Shown here one piece after another: positions 1-8,839 of a stretch of 64,000 nucleotides of DNA (position 1 is the first letter of the stretch; each line of letters opens with the position of its first letter). This DNA is from Prosthecomicrobium pneumaticum (lineage in GTDB: Bacteria > Pseudomonadota > Alphaproteobacteria > Rhizobiales > Kaistiaceae), in assembly GCF_014199915.1 (NCBI RefSeq), contig NZ_JACHOO010000002.1, positions 412,756 to 476,755 on the forward strand, written 5' to 3'. The position numbers and the translations under genes were made by a program. The notes under the pieces were generated by a model. It had not been told where the DNA came from. It ran no database searches and saw nothing but the letters and a program-made list of their open reading frames with translations.

Positions 1-1
1 C

Positions 2-688
2 CTGCCGGTCCGCTTCGCGATCGACCGGGCGGGCTTCGTCGGCGCCGACGGACCGACCCATGCCGGCTCCTTCGATGTCGGCTTCCTCGCCAGCCTGCCC
101 GGTTTCGTCGTCATGGCCCCCTCGGACGAGGCGGAGCTCGTGCACATGATCGCGACGGCGGTTGCGATCGACGATGCGCCCTCCGCCTTCCGCTATCCGC
201 GCGGCGAGGGTGTCGGCATCGACCTGCCGGAACGCGGCGCGGTGCTGCCGATCGGCAAGGGCCGGATCGTCCGCGAGGGAACGAAGGTGGCGCTGTTCTC
301 GCTCGGCACGCGGCTTGCCGACTGCCTCGCCGCCGCCGAGCAGCTCGACACGTTCGGCCTGTCGGCGACGGTCGCCGATGCGCGTTTCGCGAAGCCGATC
401 GATAGCGCGCTCCTGTTGCGGCTCGCCCGCGAGCACGACGTGCTGATCCTCGTCGAGGAAGGCGCGGAAGGCGGCTTCGGCAGCCATGCGCTCGGCATTC
501 TCGCCCGCGCCGGCGCGCTCGACCGCGGCCTGAAGATCCGCGCGCTCGCCATGCCGGACCGCTTCCTCGAGCAGGACAAGCCGGAAGCGATGATCGCCGC
601 AGCGGGGCTCGACGCACGCAGCATCGTCGCCACCGTGTTCGAGGCGCTCGGCCGCGGCGCCGAGGCGACCGCCATGCGGCGGGCCTGA
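2..688 (+). CDS. dxs: 1-deoxy-D-xylulose-5-phosphate synthase, C-terminal part
   Basis: Thiamine-diphosphate enzyme that condenses pyruvate with glyceraldehyde 3-phosphate in the first step of the non-mevalonate isoprenoid pathway. The gene is already open at the window edge; about 228 residues are visible. The visible part begins near the end of the pyrimidine-binding domain ([18 protein letters not shown]), continues through FRYPRGEG and ends with the transketolase C-terminal domain ([14 protein letters not shown]). The N-terminal thiamine-diphosphate domain and the start lie outside the window. The stop TGA is followed by 60 bases before the next gene. The family assignment is secure from these motifs. 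Confidence 0.95.
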   Translation: MPVRFAIDRAGFVGADGPTHAGSFDVGFLASLPGFVVMAPSDEAELVHMIATAVAIDDAPSAFRYPRGEGVGIDLPERGAVLPIGKGRIVREGTKVALFSLGTRLADCLAAAEQLDTFGLSATVADARFAKPIDSALLLRLAREHDVLILVEEGAEGGFGSHALGILARAGALDRGLKIRALAMPDRFLEQDKPEAMIAAAGLDARSIVATVFEALGRGAEATAMRRA

Positions 689-748
689 CCGAAGGTCGCA
701 CGGCTCGACCCTGTCGCCTTCGGCGGCCGGTTGCTATAGAGACGGGCG

Positions 749-1129
749 ATGTCCACTCTGGCGATCCTTCGGGGAACGGATGGCCGCGTTCTGGCGCGGA
801 CGCTCGCCCTTTTCCTGATCGTCAAGCTGTTCGCGGTCGCACTCGGCTCCGGCGTCAGCCTCGCCGCAATGCTGGAAGGCGGCAGCGTCTGCACGCCCGC
901 CGGCGTCGCCTCTCCGGCCGGCTCTGACCATGGCGGCCGGGATCAGACCGCGCTCTGCGCCTTCTCCTGCCAGGCGAGCCTTTCCGCGGCCTCTCCCGCG
1001 GCGCCGCCCTGCGCGCCCGAGCCGACCCGGCTGTTCGCCGCCGGCGTATCGGCGGAGCCTATCGACCGCCCCGCGGTCGCAATGCCCTGGCGCGGCAAGG
1101 GTCCACGCGGCCCGCCGGTTCTCGCCTGA
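749..1129 (+). CDS. DUF2946-like small protein of the copper gene group
   Basis: 126-residue protein with a hydrophobic N-terminal segment (about residues 15-42, FLIVKLFAVALGSGVSLAAM) that could be a signal anchor. Cysteines follow in the pattern CTPAG ... CAFSCQAS ... CAPE, with a histidine between the first two. This layout resembles DUF2946-type proteins that often sit next to copper-handling genes, and the next two genes here are a PCuAC chaperone and an SCO protein. Function is not established; a periplasmic copper role is inference from position and from the Cys/His residues. It may be co-transcribed with the chaperone gene 68 bases downstream. Confidence 0.65.
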   Translation: MSTLAILRGTDGRVLARTLALFLIVKLFAVALGSGVSLAAMLEGGSVCTPAGVASPAGSDHGGRDQTALCAFSCQASLSAASPAAPPCAPEPTRLFAAGVSAEPIDRPAVAMPWRGKGPRGPPVLA

Positions 1130-1197
1130 GACCTTCTTTCGCTCCCTCAATTCCTTCGGGCCGGCGGCAAGACCCCGGCCGTCTCAGGACATCCGCC

Positions 1198-1728
1198 ATG
1201 AATCGCCGCTTTTCGCGCCTCTCCGGCGCCCTCTTCGCCCTGTTTCTCGCCGCTGCGCCCGCCGCCGCCCATGAGGTGAAGGTCGGCGCGATCGAGATCA
1301 CCGATCTCTGGGCCCGTGCAACGCCGCCCGCGGCCCCCGCCGCCGGTGGCTTCCTCACCATCACCAATCACGGCAGCGAACCGGACCGGCTGATCTCCGC
1401 CGCCTCCGACGCCGCCGAGAAGGTCGAGATCCACGAGATGAAGACCGAGAACGGCACGATGATCATGCGGCCGGTCGCCGGCGGCGTCGACATCCCGGCG
1501 GGCGGCACCGTGGCGCTCGCTCCGGGCGGCTACCACATCATGTTCATCCGGCCGAAAGCGCCGCTCGTCGAGGGCGGCAAGGTCGCGGTCACGCTCACCT
1601 TCGAGAAGGCCGGCGCGGTCGACACCTTCCTGCACATCCTGCCGGTCGGCTCGCCGGGTCCGAAGCCCGACGCGGATGCCGGCCATGCGGGCGGCCACGA
1701 TCACCAGCACATGAACATGGGCCAGTGA
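1198..1728 (+). CDS. PCuAC-type periplasmic copper chaperone
   Basis: 176 residues with a signal peptide ending near AAPAAAHE (about residue 24). The PCuAC copper(I) site is visible: H79 and M81 (IHEM), M88/M90 (GTMIM) and H113/M115 (YHIM). The C-terminus is His/Met-rich (HAGGHDHQHMNMGQ), a second likely metal-binding tail. Proteins of this family deliver Cu(I) to the CuA centre or CuB site of cytochrome c oxidase, usually with an SCO protein; an SCO gene follows 30 bases downstream, so the two are likely one transcription unit ending at the terminator near 2440. Confidence 0.93.
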   Translation: MNRRFSRLSGALFALFLAAAPAAAHEVKVGAIEITDLWARATPPAAPAAGGFLTITNHGSEPDRLISAASDAAEKVEIHEMKTENGTMIMRPVAGGVDIPAGGTVALAPGGYHIMFIRPKAPLVEGGKVAVTLTFEKAGAVDTFLHILPVGSPGPKPDADAGHAGGHDHQHMNMGQ

Positions 1729-1758
1729 GGCCATGACGGGCGCGAAGGATCACAGACC

Positions 1759-2391
1759 ATGACGCAAGGACCGGGCAAGTCACCGGCCGTGACCCTGCTA
1801 CGGATCGTCCGCTACCTCCTCTGGGCGGCGATCGTCGTTCTCGTGCTCGCCGTCGGCGCGATGTCCTTCAGCGTCTGGCAGGCCGGCAAGAGCATGGGCC
1901 TGCAGGCCTCGTCGATGGGAGGCCCGTTCTCGGTCGTGGATACCAAGGGCGAGCGGGTCACCCAGGCCGATCTCGAGGGCCACCCCTCGGTGCTCTTCTT
2001 CGGCTTCACCTTCTGCCCCGAGGTGTGCCCGACGACGCTCTACGAGACGACGCAGTGGCTGAAGGCGCTCGGCCCGGACGCCGACAGGCTGAAGGTCTAT
2101 TTCGTCACCGTCGATCCGGAACGCGACACGCAGGAGCAGATGGCGGCCTATCTCAGCGCCTTCGATCCGCGCATCGTCGGCCTCACCGGCAGCCGGCCGG
2201 AGATCGACGGCATGCTGAAGGCCTGGCGGGTCTATTCCCGCAAGGTGCCGCTCGACGACGGCGACTATACGATGGACCACACCGCCACGGTCTACCTGCT
2301 CGATCGCGATGCGCGGCTCGCCGGCACGATCGACTACAAGGAGGCCGAGGATACGGCGCTCGCCAAGCTGAAGCGGCTCATCGCCGGCTGA
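1759..2391 (+). CDS. SCO1/SenC family copper-binding thioredoxin-like protein
   Basis: 210 residues: one N-terminal membrane anchor (about residues 17-38), then a thioredoxin-fold domain. Copper ligands are C86 and C90 (FTFCPEVC) and H174 (MDHTATVYLLD), the standard CxxxC plus distal His set. SCO proteins insert copper into the CuA site of cytochrome oxidase subunit II or keep its cysteines reduced. It follows the PCuAC chaperone directly, and the two together suggest a copper-delivery pathway to a terminal oxidase. A strong intrinsic terminator lies 27 bases after the stop. Confidence 0.94.
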   Translation: MTQGPGKSPAVTLLRIVRYLLWAAIVVLVLAVGAMSFSVWQAGKSMGLQASSMGGPFSVVDTKGERVTQADLEGHPSVLFFGFTFCPEVCPTTLYETTQWLKALGPDADRLKVYFVTVDPERDTQEQMAAYLSAFDPRIVGLTGSRPEIDGMLKAWRVYSRKVPLDDGDYTMDHTATVYLLDRDARLAGTIDYKEAEDTALAKLKRLIAG

Positions 2392-2417
2392 CGCTTTCGG
2401 CCACTCCGCACGAACGA

Positions 2418-2443
2418 CGCCCGGGCCACCGCCCGGGCGTTTT
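2418..2443 (+). terminator. Rho-independent terminator of the copper chaperone/SCO group
   Basis: Perfect 8-bp stem CGCCCGGG / CCCGGGCG (2418-2425 with 2432-2439), 6-base loop, followed by TTTT. It separates the copper genes from the dmeR-dmeF pair that starts 64 bases further on. Confidence 0.85.
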
Positions 2444-2476
2444 CGTTCCGGCACCAAGGCGCTCTCAGCCTTGTCT

Positions 2477-2495
2477 TATCCCCTCCCGGGGGATA
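2477..2495. promoter_or_regulatory. Probable DmeR operator
   Basis: Perfect inverted repeat TATCCCC-N5-GGGGATA centred 21 bases upstream of the dmeR start. C/G tracts flanked by A/T are typical of operators for the CsoR/RcnR family to which DmeR belongs. The position predicts autoregulation of dmeR-dmeF. The repeat also argues against the upstream in-frame TTG at 2471 as the start, since that would put coding sequence through the operator. Confidence 0.7.
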
Positions 2496-2506
2496 GGTTA
2501 TGGCTC

Positions 2507-2770
2507 ATGAGCCATGTCAACGATCCCGCTATCCGCGACCGCCTCCGCCGGGCGTCCGGCCATCTCGCCACCGTCGTCCGCATGATCGAGGAGGAGCGCG
2601 ACTGCCTCGCCATCGCGCAGCAGCTGCAGGCCGTTTTGAAGGCGATCGAGAAGGTGAAGACGATGGTGATCCACGATCATCTCGAGAACCATCTCGGCGC
2701 CGCGGCGATCGCCTCGCCCGAGGCAAAACGGCTGCTCGACGACTTTCGCGAGATCTCGAAATATCTGTGA
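2507..2770 (+). CDS. dmeR: Metal-sensing transcriptional repressor, CsoR/RcnR family (DmeR-like)
   Basis: 87-residue all-helical regulator of the CsoR/RcnR/FrmR family. Family features visible are LRRASGHLATVVRMIEEERDC, a cysteine at the usual sensor position, the AIAQQLQAVLKAIEKVKTMV helix and the HDHLENHL segment with clustered His. In rhizobia the homologue DmeR represses the efflux gene dmeF and is released by Co(II)/Ni(II). The ATG at 2507 is chosen because a perfect operator-like inverted repeat lies immediately upstream. The transporter gene begins 5 bases after the stop, so the two form an operon. Metal specificity is inferred from the neighbour. Confidence 0.88.
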   Translation: MSHVNDPAIRDRLRRASGHLATVVRMIEEERDCLAIAQQLQAVLKAIEKVKTMVIHDHLENHLGAAAIASPEAKRLLDDFREISKYL

Positions 2771-2775
2771 GGCCG

Positions 2776-3780
2776 ATGTCGAACGCCCATCCGTCGAACC
2801 ATGTCTTCCTCGGCGCGGCGCATGACGAGAACGCCCGCCGCACCCGGATCGTGATCGCCATCACGCTGACCCTGATGGTGGCGGAGATCGGCGGCGGCTG
2901 GCTGTTCGGCTCGATGGCGCTGCTCGCCGACGGCTGGCACATGGCGACCGATGCCGGTTCGCTGGCCATCGCGGCCGGTGCCTATGCCTTCGCGCGGCGG
3001 CACCAGGACGATCCGCGCTTCTCCTTCGGCACGGGCAAGATCGGCGATCTCGCCGCCTTCGCGAGCGCCGTGGTGCTCGGCGTCGTCGCGCTGCTCCTCG
3101 CCGTGGAATCGATCGGCCGGATCTTCGCGCCGGTCGAGGTGATGTTCGGTGAGGCGCTCATCGTCGCCGTGCTCGGCCTCGCGGCCAATCTCGCCGGCGC
3201 CTTCATCCTGCTCGGCGGTGCCGGCGGTCACGGCCACCCCCACCCTCACGATCATCCCCACGATGCCGGCGGCGATCGCCACCACGGCCATGAGGAATCG
3301 GCCGAGGGCAGGGGCGCATCGAAACCGGGCTTCCTTGCCCGCTTCCGCCAGACGGCCGGCTCGGGCGACAACAATCTGCGCGCCGCCTATCTGCACGTGC
3401 TCGCCGACGCAGCGACATCGGTCACGGCGATCGCCGGCCTCGCGATCGGCGGTCTGTTCGACCTCGTCTGGATCGATCCGGCGATCGGCCTGTTCGGCGC
3501 CGCGATGATCGGCCTGTGGTCGGCCCGCCTGATGAAGGAGACCGGCGCGATCCTCGTCGACGCGGTGCCCGACCGAGGTCTGCTCGAGACGGTGCGGCGC
3601 CGTCTGGAATCGGCCGGGGGCTCGGTCGTCGACCTGCACCTCTGGCGGCTCGGGCCCGGTCACAACGCCCTCGTCGCCGCGGTCGAGTCCGACCGGCCCG
3701 ACGGCTATGAGGCGTATTCCGCCCGCATCAGGGACCTGCCGGGCCTGTCGCACATCACGATCGAGGTCCGCCGGCGCTGA
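2776..3780 (+). CDS. dmeF: Cation diffusion facilitator, Co/Ni efflux (DmeF-like)
   Basis: 334-residue CDF-family metal/proton antiporter of the inner membrane. Metal-site motifs are visible in TM2 (D52, H55, D59 in ADGWHMATD) and in TM5 (HVLAD). The cytoplasmic loop between TM4 and TM5 is very His-rich (HGHPHPHDHPHD, then HHGHEE), as in DmeF/CzcD-type exporters. A C-terminal cytoplasmic domain follows. The start ATG at 2776 lies 5 bases after the dmeR stop. DmeF homologues in rhizobia export Co(II) and Ni(II); the substrate here is inferred from the dmeR partner and was not tested. Confidence 0.9.
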   Translation: MSNAHPSNHVFLGAAHDENARRTRIVIAITLTLMVAEIGGGWLFGSMALLADGWHMATDAGSLAIAAGAYAFARRHQDDPRFSFGTGKIGDLAAFASAVVLGVVALLLAVESIGRIFAPVEVMFGEALIVAVLGLAANLAGAFILLGGAGGHGHPHPHDHPHDAGGDRHHGHEESAEGRGASKPGFLARFRQTAGSGDNNLRAAYLHVLADAATSVTAIAGLAIGGLFDLVWIDPAIGLFGAAMIGLWSARLMKETGAILVDAVPDRGLLETVRRRLESAGGSVVDLHLWRLGPGHNALVAAVESDRPDGYEAYSARIRDLPGLSHITIEVRRR

Positions 3781-3789
3781 ACGGGCGGC

Positions 3790-5268
3790 TCAGTGGGCGG
3801 CGAGCGAGCCGCCTTCCTTGTCGTGCACGCCGAAGCGCTCGACCATGGTCGCGCTCGCCGCATTGAGGCCGATCACCTCCATGACGCGGCCGTGGCGGCG
3901 CCCCTTCAGCACGACCCGGTCGAGCGCGGCGACGGCCGAGATGTCCCAGAAATGGGCCGCGCCGACATCGATGACGATCCGTTCGACCGGTTCGGTGACG
4001 TCGATCGAGTCGGAGAAGCCGGAGGCCGAGGCGAAGAAGACCTGCCCTTCGACACGATAGGTCCGCACCGTTCCGTCCGGCGAGAGGGTCGCGCTCACCC
4101 GGCTGAGCCGTGACACCTTGCCGGCGAAGAACACGCCCGACAAGAGAACGCCGACGAGCACACCCTTGGCGAGATCGTGCGTCGCGACGACGGTCGCGAC
4201 CGTCGCCAGCATCACCGCCGAGGACGGCAGCGGATTGGTGCGCAGCCGGAGGATCGAGCCCCACGAGAAGGTGTTGATCGAAACCATGATCATCACCGCG
4301 GTGAGCGCGGCGACCGGCACGATGGCGAGCAGGTCCTGCAGCAGGACGAGCAGCACGAGCAGGAAGACGCCGGCGGTCAGCGCCGACAGCCGGCCGCGGC
4401 CGCCGGACGAGACGTTGATCACCGACTGGCCGATCATGGCGCAGCCCCCCATGCCGCCGAACAGCGCCGAGGCGATGTTGGCGAGGCCCTGCCCCTTGCA
4501 TTCGCGGTTCTTGTCGCTCGGCGTGTCGGTCATGTCGTCGACGATCTGCGCGGTGAGCAGCGATTCGAGCAGCCCGACGGCGGCGAGCGTCAGCGAGACG
4601 GGGAAGATGATGGCGAGCGTCTCGAAGGTGAGCGGCACCATCGGCAGCGTGAAGCTCGGCAGGGCGCTCGGCAGTTCGCCGAGGTCGGAGACCGTTCTGA
4701 CGTCGAGCCCGAGCGCCATGACGGCGCCCGTCACAACGACGATGGCGACGAGCGGCGACGGCACGGCGCGGGTGAGCCGCGGCAGCAGGTAGATGATCGC
4801 CAGGCCGAGGGCGATCAGGCCGTAGGTCGCCGGCGGGACGCTGGTGAGCTCCGGAAGCTGGGCGAGAAAGATCAGGATGGCGAGCGCGTTGACGAAGCCC
4901 GTCATCACTGATCGGGAGACGAAGCGCATCAGCCGGCCGAGCTTCAGAAAGCCGGCTGCGATCTGGATCACGCCCATCAGGATCGTCGCGGCAAAGAGAT
5001 ATTCGATGCCGTGATCGCGGACGAGGCCGGCCATCAGCACGGCGGTGGCGGCCGTCGCGGCCGAGATCATGCCCGGACGCCCGCCGGTGAAGGCGATGAC
5101 GCAGGCGATCACCACCGAGGCGTAGAGCCCGACCTTCGGGTCGACGCCCGCGATGACGGAGAAGCCGATCGCCTCGGGGATGAGGGCGAGCGCGACGACG
5201 ATGCCGGAGAGCACGTCGGCGCGAATGTTGGCGAGCCAGGAGCGGCCATAGGCGGAGTTTCGGATCAT
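3790..5268 (-). CDS. SulP family inorganic anion transporter with STAS domain
   Basis: 492 residues from ATG 5268. The N-terminal transport domain opens with [20 protein letters not shown] and contains the SulP signature region [20 protein letters not shown], then many membrane segments. A C-terminal STAS domain follows ([15 protein letters not shown] ... [19 protein letters not shown]). Members carry sulfate, bicarbonate or other anions; the substrate cannot be told from sequence. An upstream in-frame ATG at 5391 would add 41 residues of proline/charged sequence atypical of the family, so 5268 is preferred. It is convergent with dmeF (9-base gap). Confidence 0.88.
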   Translation of the reverse strand: MIRNSAYGRSWLANIRADVLSGIVVALALIPEAIGFSVIAGVDPKVGLYASVVIACVIAFTGGRPGMISAATAATAVLMAGLVRDHGIEYLFAATILMGVIQIAAGFLKLGRLMRFVSRSVMTGFVNALAILIFLAQLPELTSVPPATYGLIALGLAIIYLLPRLTRAVPSPLVAIVVVTGAVMALGLDVRTVSDLGELPSALPSFTLPMVPLTFETLAIIFPVSLTLAAVGLLESLLTAQIVDDMTDTPSDKNRECKGQGLANIASALFGGMGGCAMIGQSVINVSSGGRGRLSALTAGVFLLVLLVLLQDLLAIVPVAALTAVMIMVSINTFSWGSILRLRTNPLPSSAVMLATVATVVATHDLAKGVLVGVLLSGVFFAGKVSRLSRVSATLSPDGTVRTYRVEGQVFFASASGFSDSIDVTEPVERIVIDVGAAHFWDISAVAALDRVVLKGRRHGRVMEVIGLNAASATMVERFGVHDKEGGSLAAH

Positions 5269-5509
5269 CGGGGACTTGAGAGACGCGGACAGGCAGACGG
5301 GCGGCGCGAAATGGCGGCGGGGCGGTCTGTGCTGTTCGTGGTCCGGCGGATCGGCGGCCGGAAGAGCCACCCGGATTTTCACCGGGTCCATGCGGATGAG
5401 CTCTTTCTAGCGGTGGCGGCCTTTGCATCGCAAGAGGAGCGCTGCACATTTCTCGCGCCGCAACATGGCGATTGGCGCCCGGCGGCCGTTTCGTGCTAGG
5501 ATCAATGCC

Positions 5510-5644
5510 ATGAGCCGGTCCGCCACCCTCGCCCTCTCGACCGCCGCCGTGCTGCTGCTCGGCGGGGCCGGGGTGCTCTGGGCGGCGCAGGCGGATGCGG
5601 TGTTTTTCGACGCGATCGCCGCCGGCTTCGCGCTCTGCCTGTGA
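5510..5644 (+). CDS. Small single-span membrane or exported protein, unknown function
   Basis: 44 residues, too short for confident family assignment. One hydrophobic stretch (about residues 6-28, TLALSTAAVLLLGGAGVLWA) followed by AQADAVFFDAIAAGFALCL and a C-terminal Cys-Leu. It lies in the same direction as, and 72 bases before, the tlyA-like gene. Codon third positions are G/C-rich like the neighbours, which supports coding. No function can be assigned. Confidence 0.5.
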   Translation: MSRSATLALSTAAVLLLGGAGVLWAAQADAVFFDAIAAGFALCL

Positions 5645-5716
5645 CGGCCGGCCTCTGAAGGCTTGCGTCCGGCGCGGCGCCGGGCCATCACCTGCGCCCA
5701 TGCCTCCGTTGCGCCC

Positions 5717-6481
5717 ATGACAGACCCCTCGCTCCGCCTCGATCAGGCGCTCGTCGCCCGCGGCCTCGTGCCCACGCGGGCGCGGGCGCGCGACGCGATC
5801 CTGCGCGGCCATGTCCGCGTCGCCGGCCGCCTCGCCGACAAGCCGGGCACGAGCGTGCCGCACGATGCCGAGCTCGCCATCGACGATCCGGCCTCGGCCT
5901 ATGTCAGCCGGGCGGCGCTGAAGCTCGTCGCCGGGCTCGATGCCTTCGGCTACGATCCCGCCGGCCGGGTCGCGCTCGATCTCGGCGCCTCGACGGGCGG
6001 CTTCACGCAGGTGCTGCTCGAGCGCGGCGCGGCGCGCGTCCATGCCTTCGACGTCGGCCATGGCCAGCTTCACCCCGCGCTCGCCGCCGATCCGCGCGTC
6101 GTCTCGCGCGAGGGCTTCAACGTCCGCGACCTCACCGCGGCCGAGATCGGCGAGCCGGTCGGAGCGGTCGTTTCCGACCTCTCCTTCATCTCGCTCCGGC
6201 TCGGCCTGCCGCCGGCGCTCACGCTCGCCGCGCCGGGCGCCTTCCTCGTCGCGCTGATCAAGCCGCAATTCGAGGTCGGTCGGGCGCATGTCGGCAAGGG
6301 CGGGCTGGTGCGCGACGGGGCCGCGATCGACGCGGCGGTCGAGGGCATCCGGGCCTTCGTCGCCGCGACGCCGGGCTGGATCGTCGAGGGGGTGGCCCCC
6401 TCCCCGATCACCGGCGGCGACGGCAATCGGGAATTCCTGATCGGCGCCCGCAAGAAGGGTGGAGGTGGCGCCGGTGCTTGA
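5717..6481 (+). CDS. tlyA: TlyA family RNA methyltransferase
   Basis: 254 residues. An N-terminal S4 RNA-binding domain (LRLDQALVARGLVPTRARAR) is followed by a FtsJ-type class I methyltransferase domain with the SAM motif LDLGASTGGFTQVLLERGA and the catalytic-region motif DLSFISLRL ... ALIKPQFEVG. TlyA enzymes 2'-O-methylate rRNA (C1409 of 16S, and C1920 of 23S in some lineages). The ATG at 5717 gives the usual N-terminus; upstream sequence in frame lacks similarity. Its last 8 bases overlap the next methyltransferase gene, indicating translational coupling. Confidence 0.92.
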   Translation: MTDPSLRLDQALVARGLVPTRARARDAILRGHVRVAGRLADKPGTSVPHDAELAIDDPASAYVSRAALKLVAGLDAFGYDPAGRVALDLGASTGGFTQVLLERGAARVHAFDVGHGQLHPALAADPRVVSREGFNVRDLTAAEIGEPVGAVVSDLSFISLRLGLPPALTLAAPGAFLVALIKPQFEVGRAHVGKGGLVRDGAAIDAAVEGIRAFVAATPGWIVEGVAPSPITGGDGNREFLIGARKKGGGGAGA

Positions 6482-7706
6482 GCGTCTCGTCATCGACCGG
6501 CTCGGCCATGAGGGCGACGGCATCGCCGAAACCGCGACCCGCCGGATCTTCGTTGCGGGCGCGTTGCCCGGCGAGACGGTCAGCGCCGAAGTCGAGGGCG
6601 AGACGGGCCGGCTCGTCGAGATCCTGACGGCGAGCGCCGAGCGCGTCGCGCCCCTGCCCGGCCACGATCCGGACTGCGGCTGCTGCCCGATGCAGCATCT
6701 CGCCTCCGGCCCCTATCTCGCCTGGAAGCACGGTCTCGTCGTCGAGGCGCTGCGCCAGCGCGGCATCGAGGGTCCTGTTGATCCGATCGTGCCGATCGGC
6801 CTCGGCACGCGCCGCCGTGCCGTCTTCACGGCGCTGCGCGGTCCCGCCGGCACGGTCGTCGGCTACAACCGGCGCGGCACGCACACCGTCCATTCGGCTG
6901 CCGGCTGCCCGGTGCTGGTGCCGGCGATCGCGCGGCGCCTGACCGCGCTCGAGGCCCTCGCCGGCCGCATCCTCGCCGCCTCGAAGCGCGCCAGGATGAC
7001 GGTTGCCGCCACCGATGGCGGGCTCGACGTCGCGATCGAGGACAGCGGACGCAAGCTCACCCTCGCCGACCGCGAGGCGCTCGGCCGGCTCGGCGAGGAC
7101 GGCGCGATCGCCCGGCTGACCGTCGACCGGGAAGAGGTGTTCCTCGCCCGCGCGCCGGAGATCGCGATCGGCGGCGCGTCGCTGTTCCCGGCGGCGGGCG
7201 GCTTCCTGCAGGCGGCCGCCCCGGCCGAAGCGGCGATGGTCGAGGCGGTGCTCGCCCTCGCCGGCGCATCGAAGAAGCCGATGGCCGATCTCTTCGCCGG
7301 CATCGGCACCTTCACGCTCCGCCTCGCCGGGAAGAGCCCGGTGACCGCGGTCGAGCACGACAGGGCGCTGCTCGCCGCGCTCGACCGGTCGGTGCGGCAC
7401 GCGAGGGGGCTGAAAAAGATCACAGCGCTGCGGCGCGACCTCTTCCGCGACCCGCTGACGGCGAAGGAACTCGAAGCGTTCGGGACGGTGGTGTTCGATC
7501 CGCCCCGGGCCGGCGCGAAGGCCGTCGCCGAGGCGCTCGCGCTCTCGAAAGTCGAGCGGGTCGTCGCGGTCTCCTGCAATCCGGCGACCTTCGCCCGCGA
7601 CGCGCGGATCCTGATCGACGGCGGCTATCGCCTCGTCCGCGTCCAGCCGGTCGACCAGTTCCTCTGGTCCGGCCATGTCGAGCTGGTCGCCGGCTTCATT
7701 CGCTGA
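6474..7706 (+). CDS. Class I SAM-dependent RNA (uracil-5-)methyltransferase, RlmD/TrmA family
   Basis: 410 residues. An N-terminal TRAM-like region (RLVIDRLGHEGDGIAETA) is followed by a cysteine cluster (CGCCPMQHL) that may be part of an Fe-S site, and a C-terminal methyltransferase domain (ADLFAGIGTFTLRLA). The RumA/TrmA signature is visible: FDPPRAGAKA and the catalytic cysteine in VVAVSCNPATFARDA. The start is GTG 6474, set by GGAGGTG at 6461-6467; two other in-frame GTGs lie in or before that ribosome site. Which uridine is modified (23S U1939/U747 or tRNA U54) cannot be read from the sequence. Confidence 0.88.
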   Translation: MLERLVIDRLGHEGDGIAETATRRIFVAGALPGETVSAEVEGETGRLVEILTASAERVAPLPGHDPDCGCCPMQHLASGPYLAWKHGLVVEALRQRGIEGPVDPIVPIGLGTRRRAVFTALRGPAGTVVGYNRRGTHTVHSAAGCPVLVPAIARRLTALEALAGRILAASKRARMTVAATDGGLDVAIEDSGRKLTLADREALGRLGEDGAIARLTVDREEVFLARAPEIAIGGASLFPAAGGFLQAAAPAEAAMVEAVLALAGASKKPMADLFAGIGTFTLRLAGKSPVTAVEHDRALLAALDRSVRHARGLKKITALRRDLFRDPLTAKELEAFGTVVFDPPRAGAKAVAEALALSKVERVVAVSCNPATFARDARILIDGGYRLVRVQPVDQFLWSGHVELVAGFIR

Positions 7707-7753
7707 ACACGGTCTTCGGCGTAGCGCGGCCGGGCAACTGCAGCCGGCTAACT

Positions 7754-8839
7754 TCAGCCGACCTGGCCGCGATGGCGCAGGTAATGGTCGGCGATCACGC
7801 AGGCGACCATCGCCTCGCCGATCGGCACTGCGCGGATGCCGACGCAGGGGTCGTGCCGGCCCTTGGTGATCAGTTCGACCTCCTGCCCGCCCGAGGTGAT
7901 CGAGCGGCGGGGATTGAGGATGGACGAGGTCGGCTTGACGGCGAAGCGGGCGACGATCTCCTGGCCGGTCGAGATGCCGCCGAGAATGCCGCCGGCATGG
8001 TTCGACAGGAAGACCGGCTTGCCGTCATTGCCGAGCCGCATCTCGTCGGCGTTCTCCTCGCCGGTGAGCGCGGCGGCGGCGAAGCCCTCGCCGATCTCGA
8101 CGCCCTTGACGGCATTGATCGACATCAGCGCCCCGGCGATGTCCTGGTCGAGCTTGGCATAGATCGGCGCACCGAGGCCGGGCGGCACGCCCTCGGCGAC
8201 CACCTCGATCACCGCGCCGATCGACGAGCCGGACTTGCGGATGCCGTCGAGATAGACCGCCCATTCCTCCGCCGCCACGGGATCGGGGCAGAAGAAGGGG
8301 TTGTCGTCGACCGCGTTCCAGTTCCAGCGGCTGCGATCCACTTTGAGCGGCCCCATCTGGACGAGCGCGCCGCGCACCGTGAGGCCCGGCACGACCTTGC
8401 GGGCGATCGCGCCGGCGGCGACCCGCGCCGCGGTCTCGCGCGCCGAGGAACGTCCGCCGCCGCGATAATCGCGAATGCCGTATTTGGCGTCATAGGCATA
8501 GTCGGCATGGCCCGGCCGGTAGCGGTCGGCGATGTCGCCGTAATCCTTCGAGCGCTGGTCGACGTTCTGGATCTCGAGCGCGATCGGCGTGCCGGTGGTG
8601 AGCAGCCGGCCGTCCGCCTGAGGCATGACGCCGGAGAGGATCCGCACCTCGTCCGGCTCGCGCCGCTGCGTCGTGAAGCGCGACTGACCGGGCCGGCGCT
8701 TGTCGAGACAGGCCTGGATCTCGGCCTCCGAAATCTCGATGCGCGGCGGACAGCCGTCCACCACCGCGCCGAGCGCGGGTCCGTGGCTCTCGCCCCAGGT
8801 CGTGACGCGGAAGAGATGGCCGAACGTATTGTGCGACAT
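7754..8839 (-). CDS. aroC: Chorismate synthase
   Basis: 361 residues, full length. Converts 5-enolpyruvylshikimate 3-phosphate to chorismate using reduced FMN, the last step of the shikimate pathway. Family signatures are present: [19 protein letters not shown] near the N-terminus, [36 protein letters not shown] and the C-terminal [20 protein letters not shown]. It is monocistronic and convergent with the RlmD/TrmA-type gene; a 412-base gap lies upstream. Confidence 0.97.
   Translation of the reverse strand: MSHNTFGHLFRVTTWGESHGPALGAVVDGCPPRIEISEAEIQACLDKRRPGQSRFTTQRREPDEVRILSGVMPQADGRLLTTGTPIALEIQNVDQRSKDYGDIADRYRPGHADYAYDAKYGIRDYRGGGRSSARETAARVAAGAIARKVVPGLTVRGALVQMGPLKVDRSRWNWNAVDDNPFFCPDPVAAEEWAVYLDGIRKSGSSIGAVIEVVAEGVPPGLGAPIYAKLDQDIAGALMSINAVKGVEIGEGFAAAALTGEENADEMRLGNDGKPVFLSNHAGGILGGISTGQEIVARFAVKPTSSILNPRRSITSGGQEVELITKGRHDPCVGIRAVPIGEAMVACVIADHYLRHRGQVG

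Noticed and set aside
2471-2506. Upstream TTG as start of dmeR
   Set aside because: It would translate through the perfect operator-like dyad, and the family N-terminus begins at MSHVNDPAIRDRL.
3755-6523. 922-codon open frame on the minus strand, overlapping the SulP, small membrane and TlyA genes
   Set aside because: It is antisense or out of frame to well-recognised genes; its translation is Arg/Ala/Gly-rich low-complexity sequence typical of GC-rich shadow frames.
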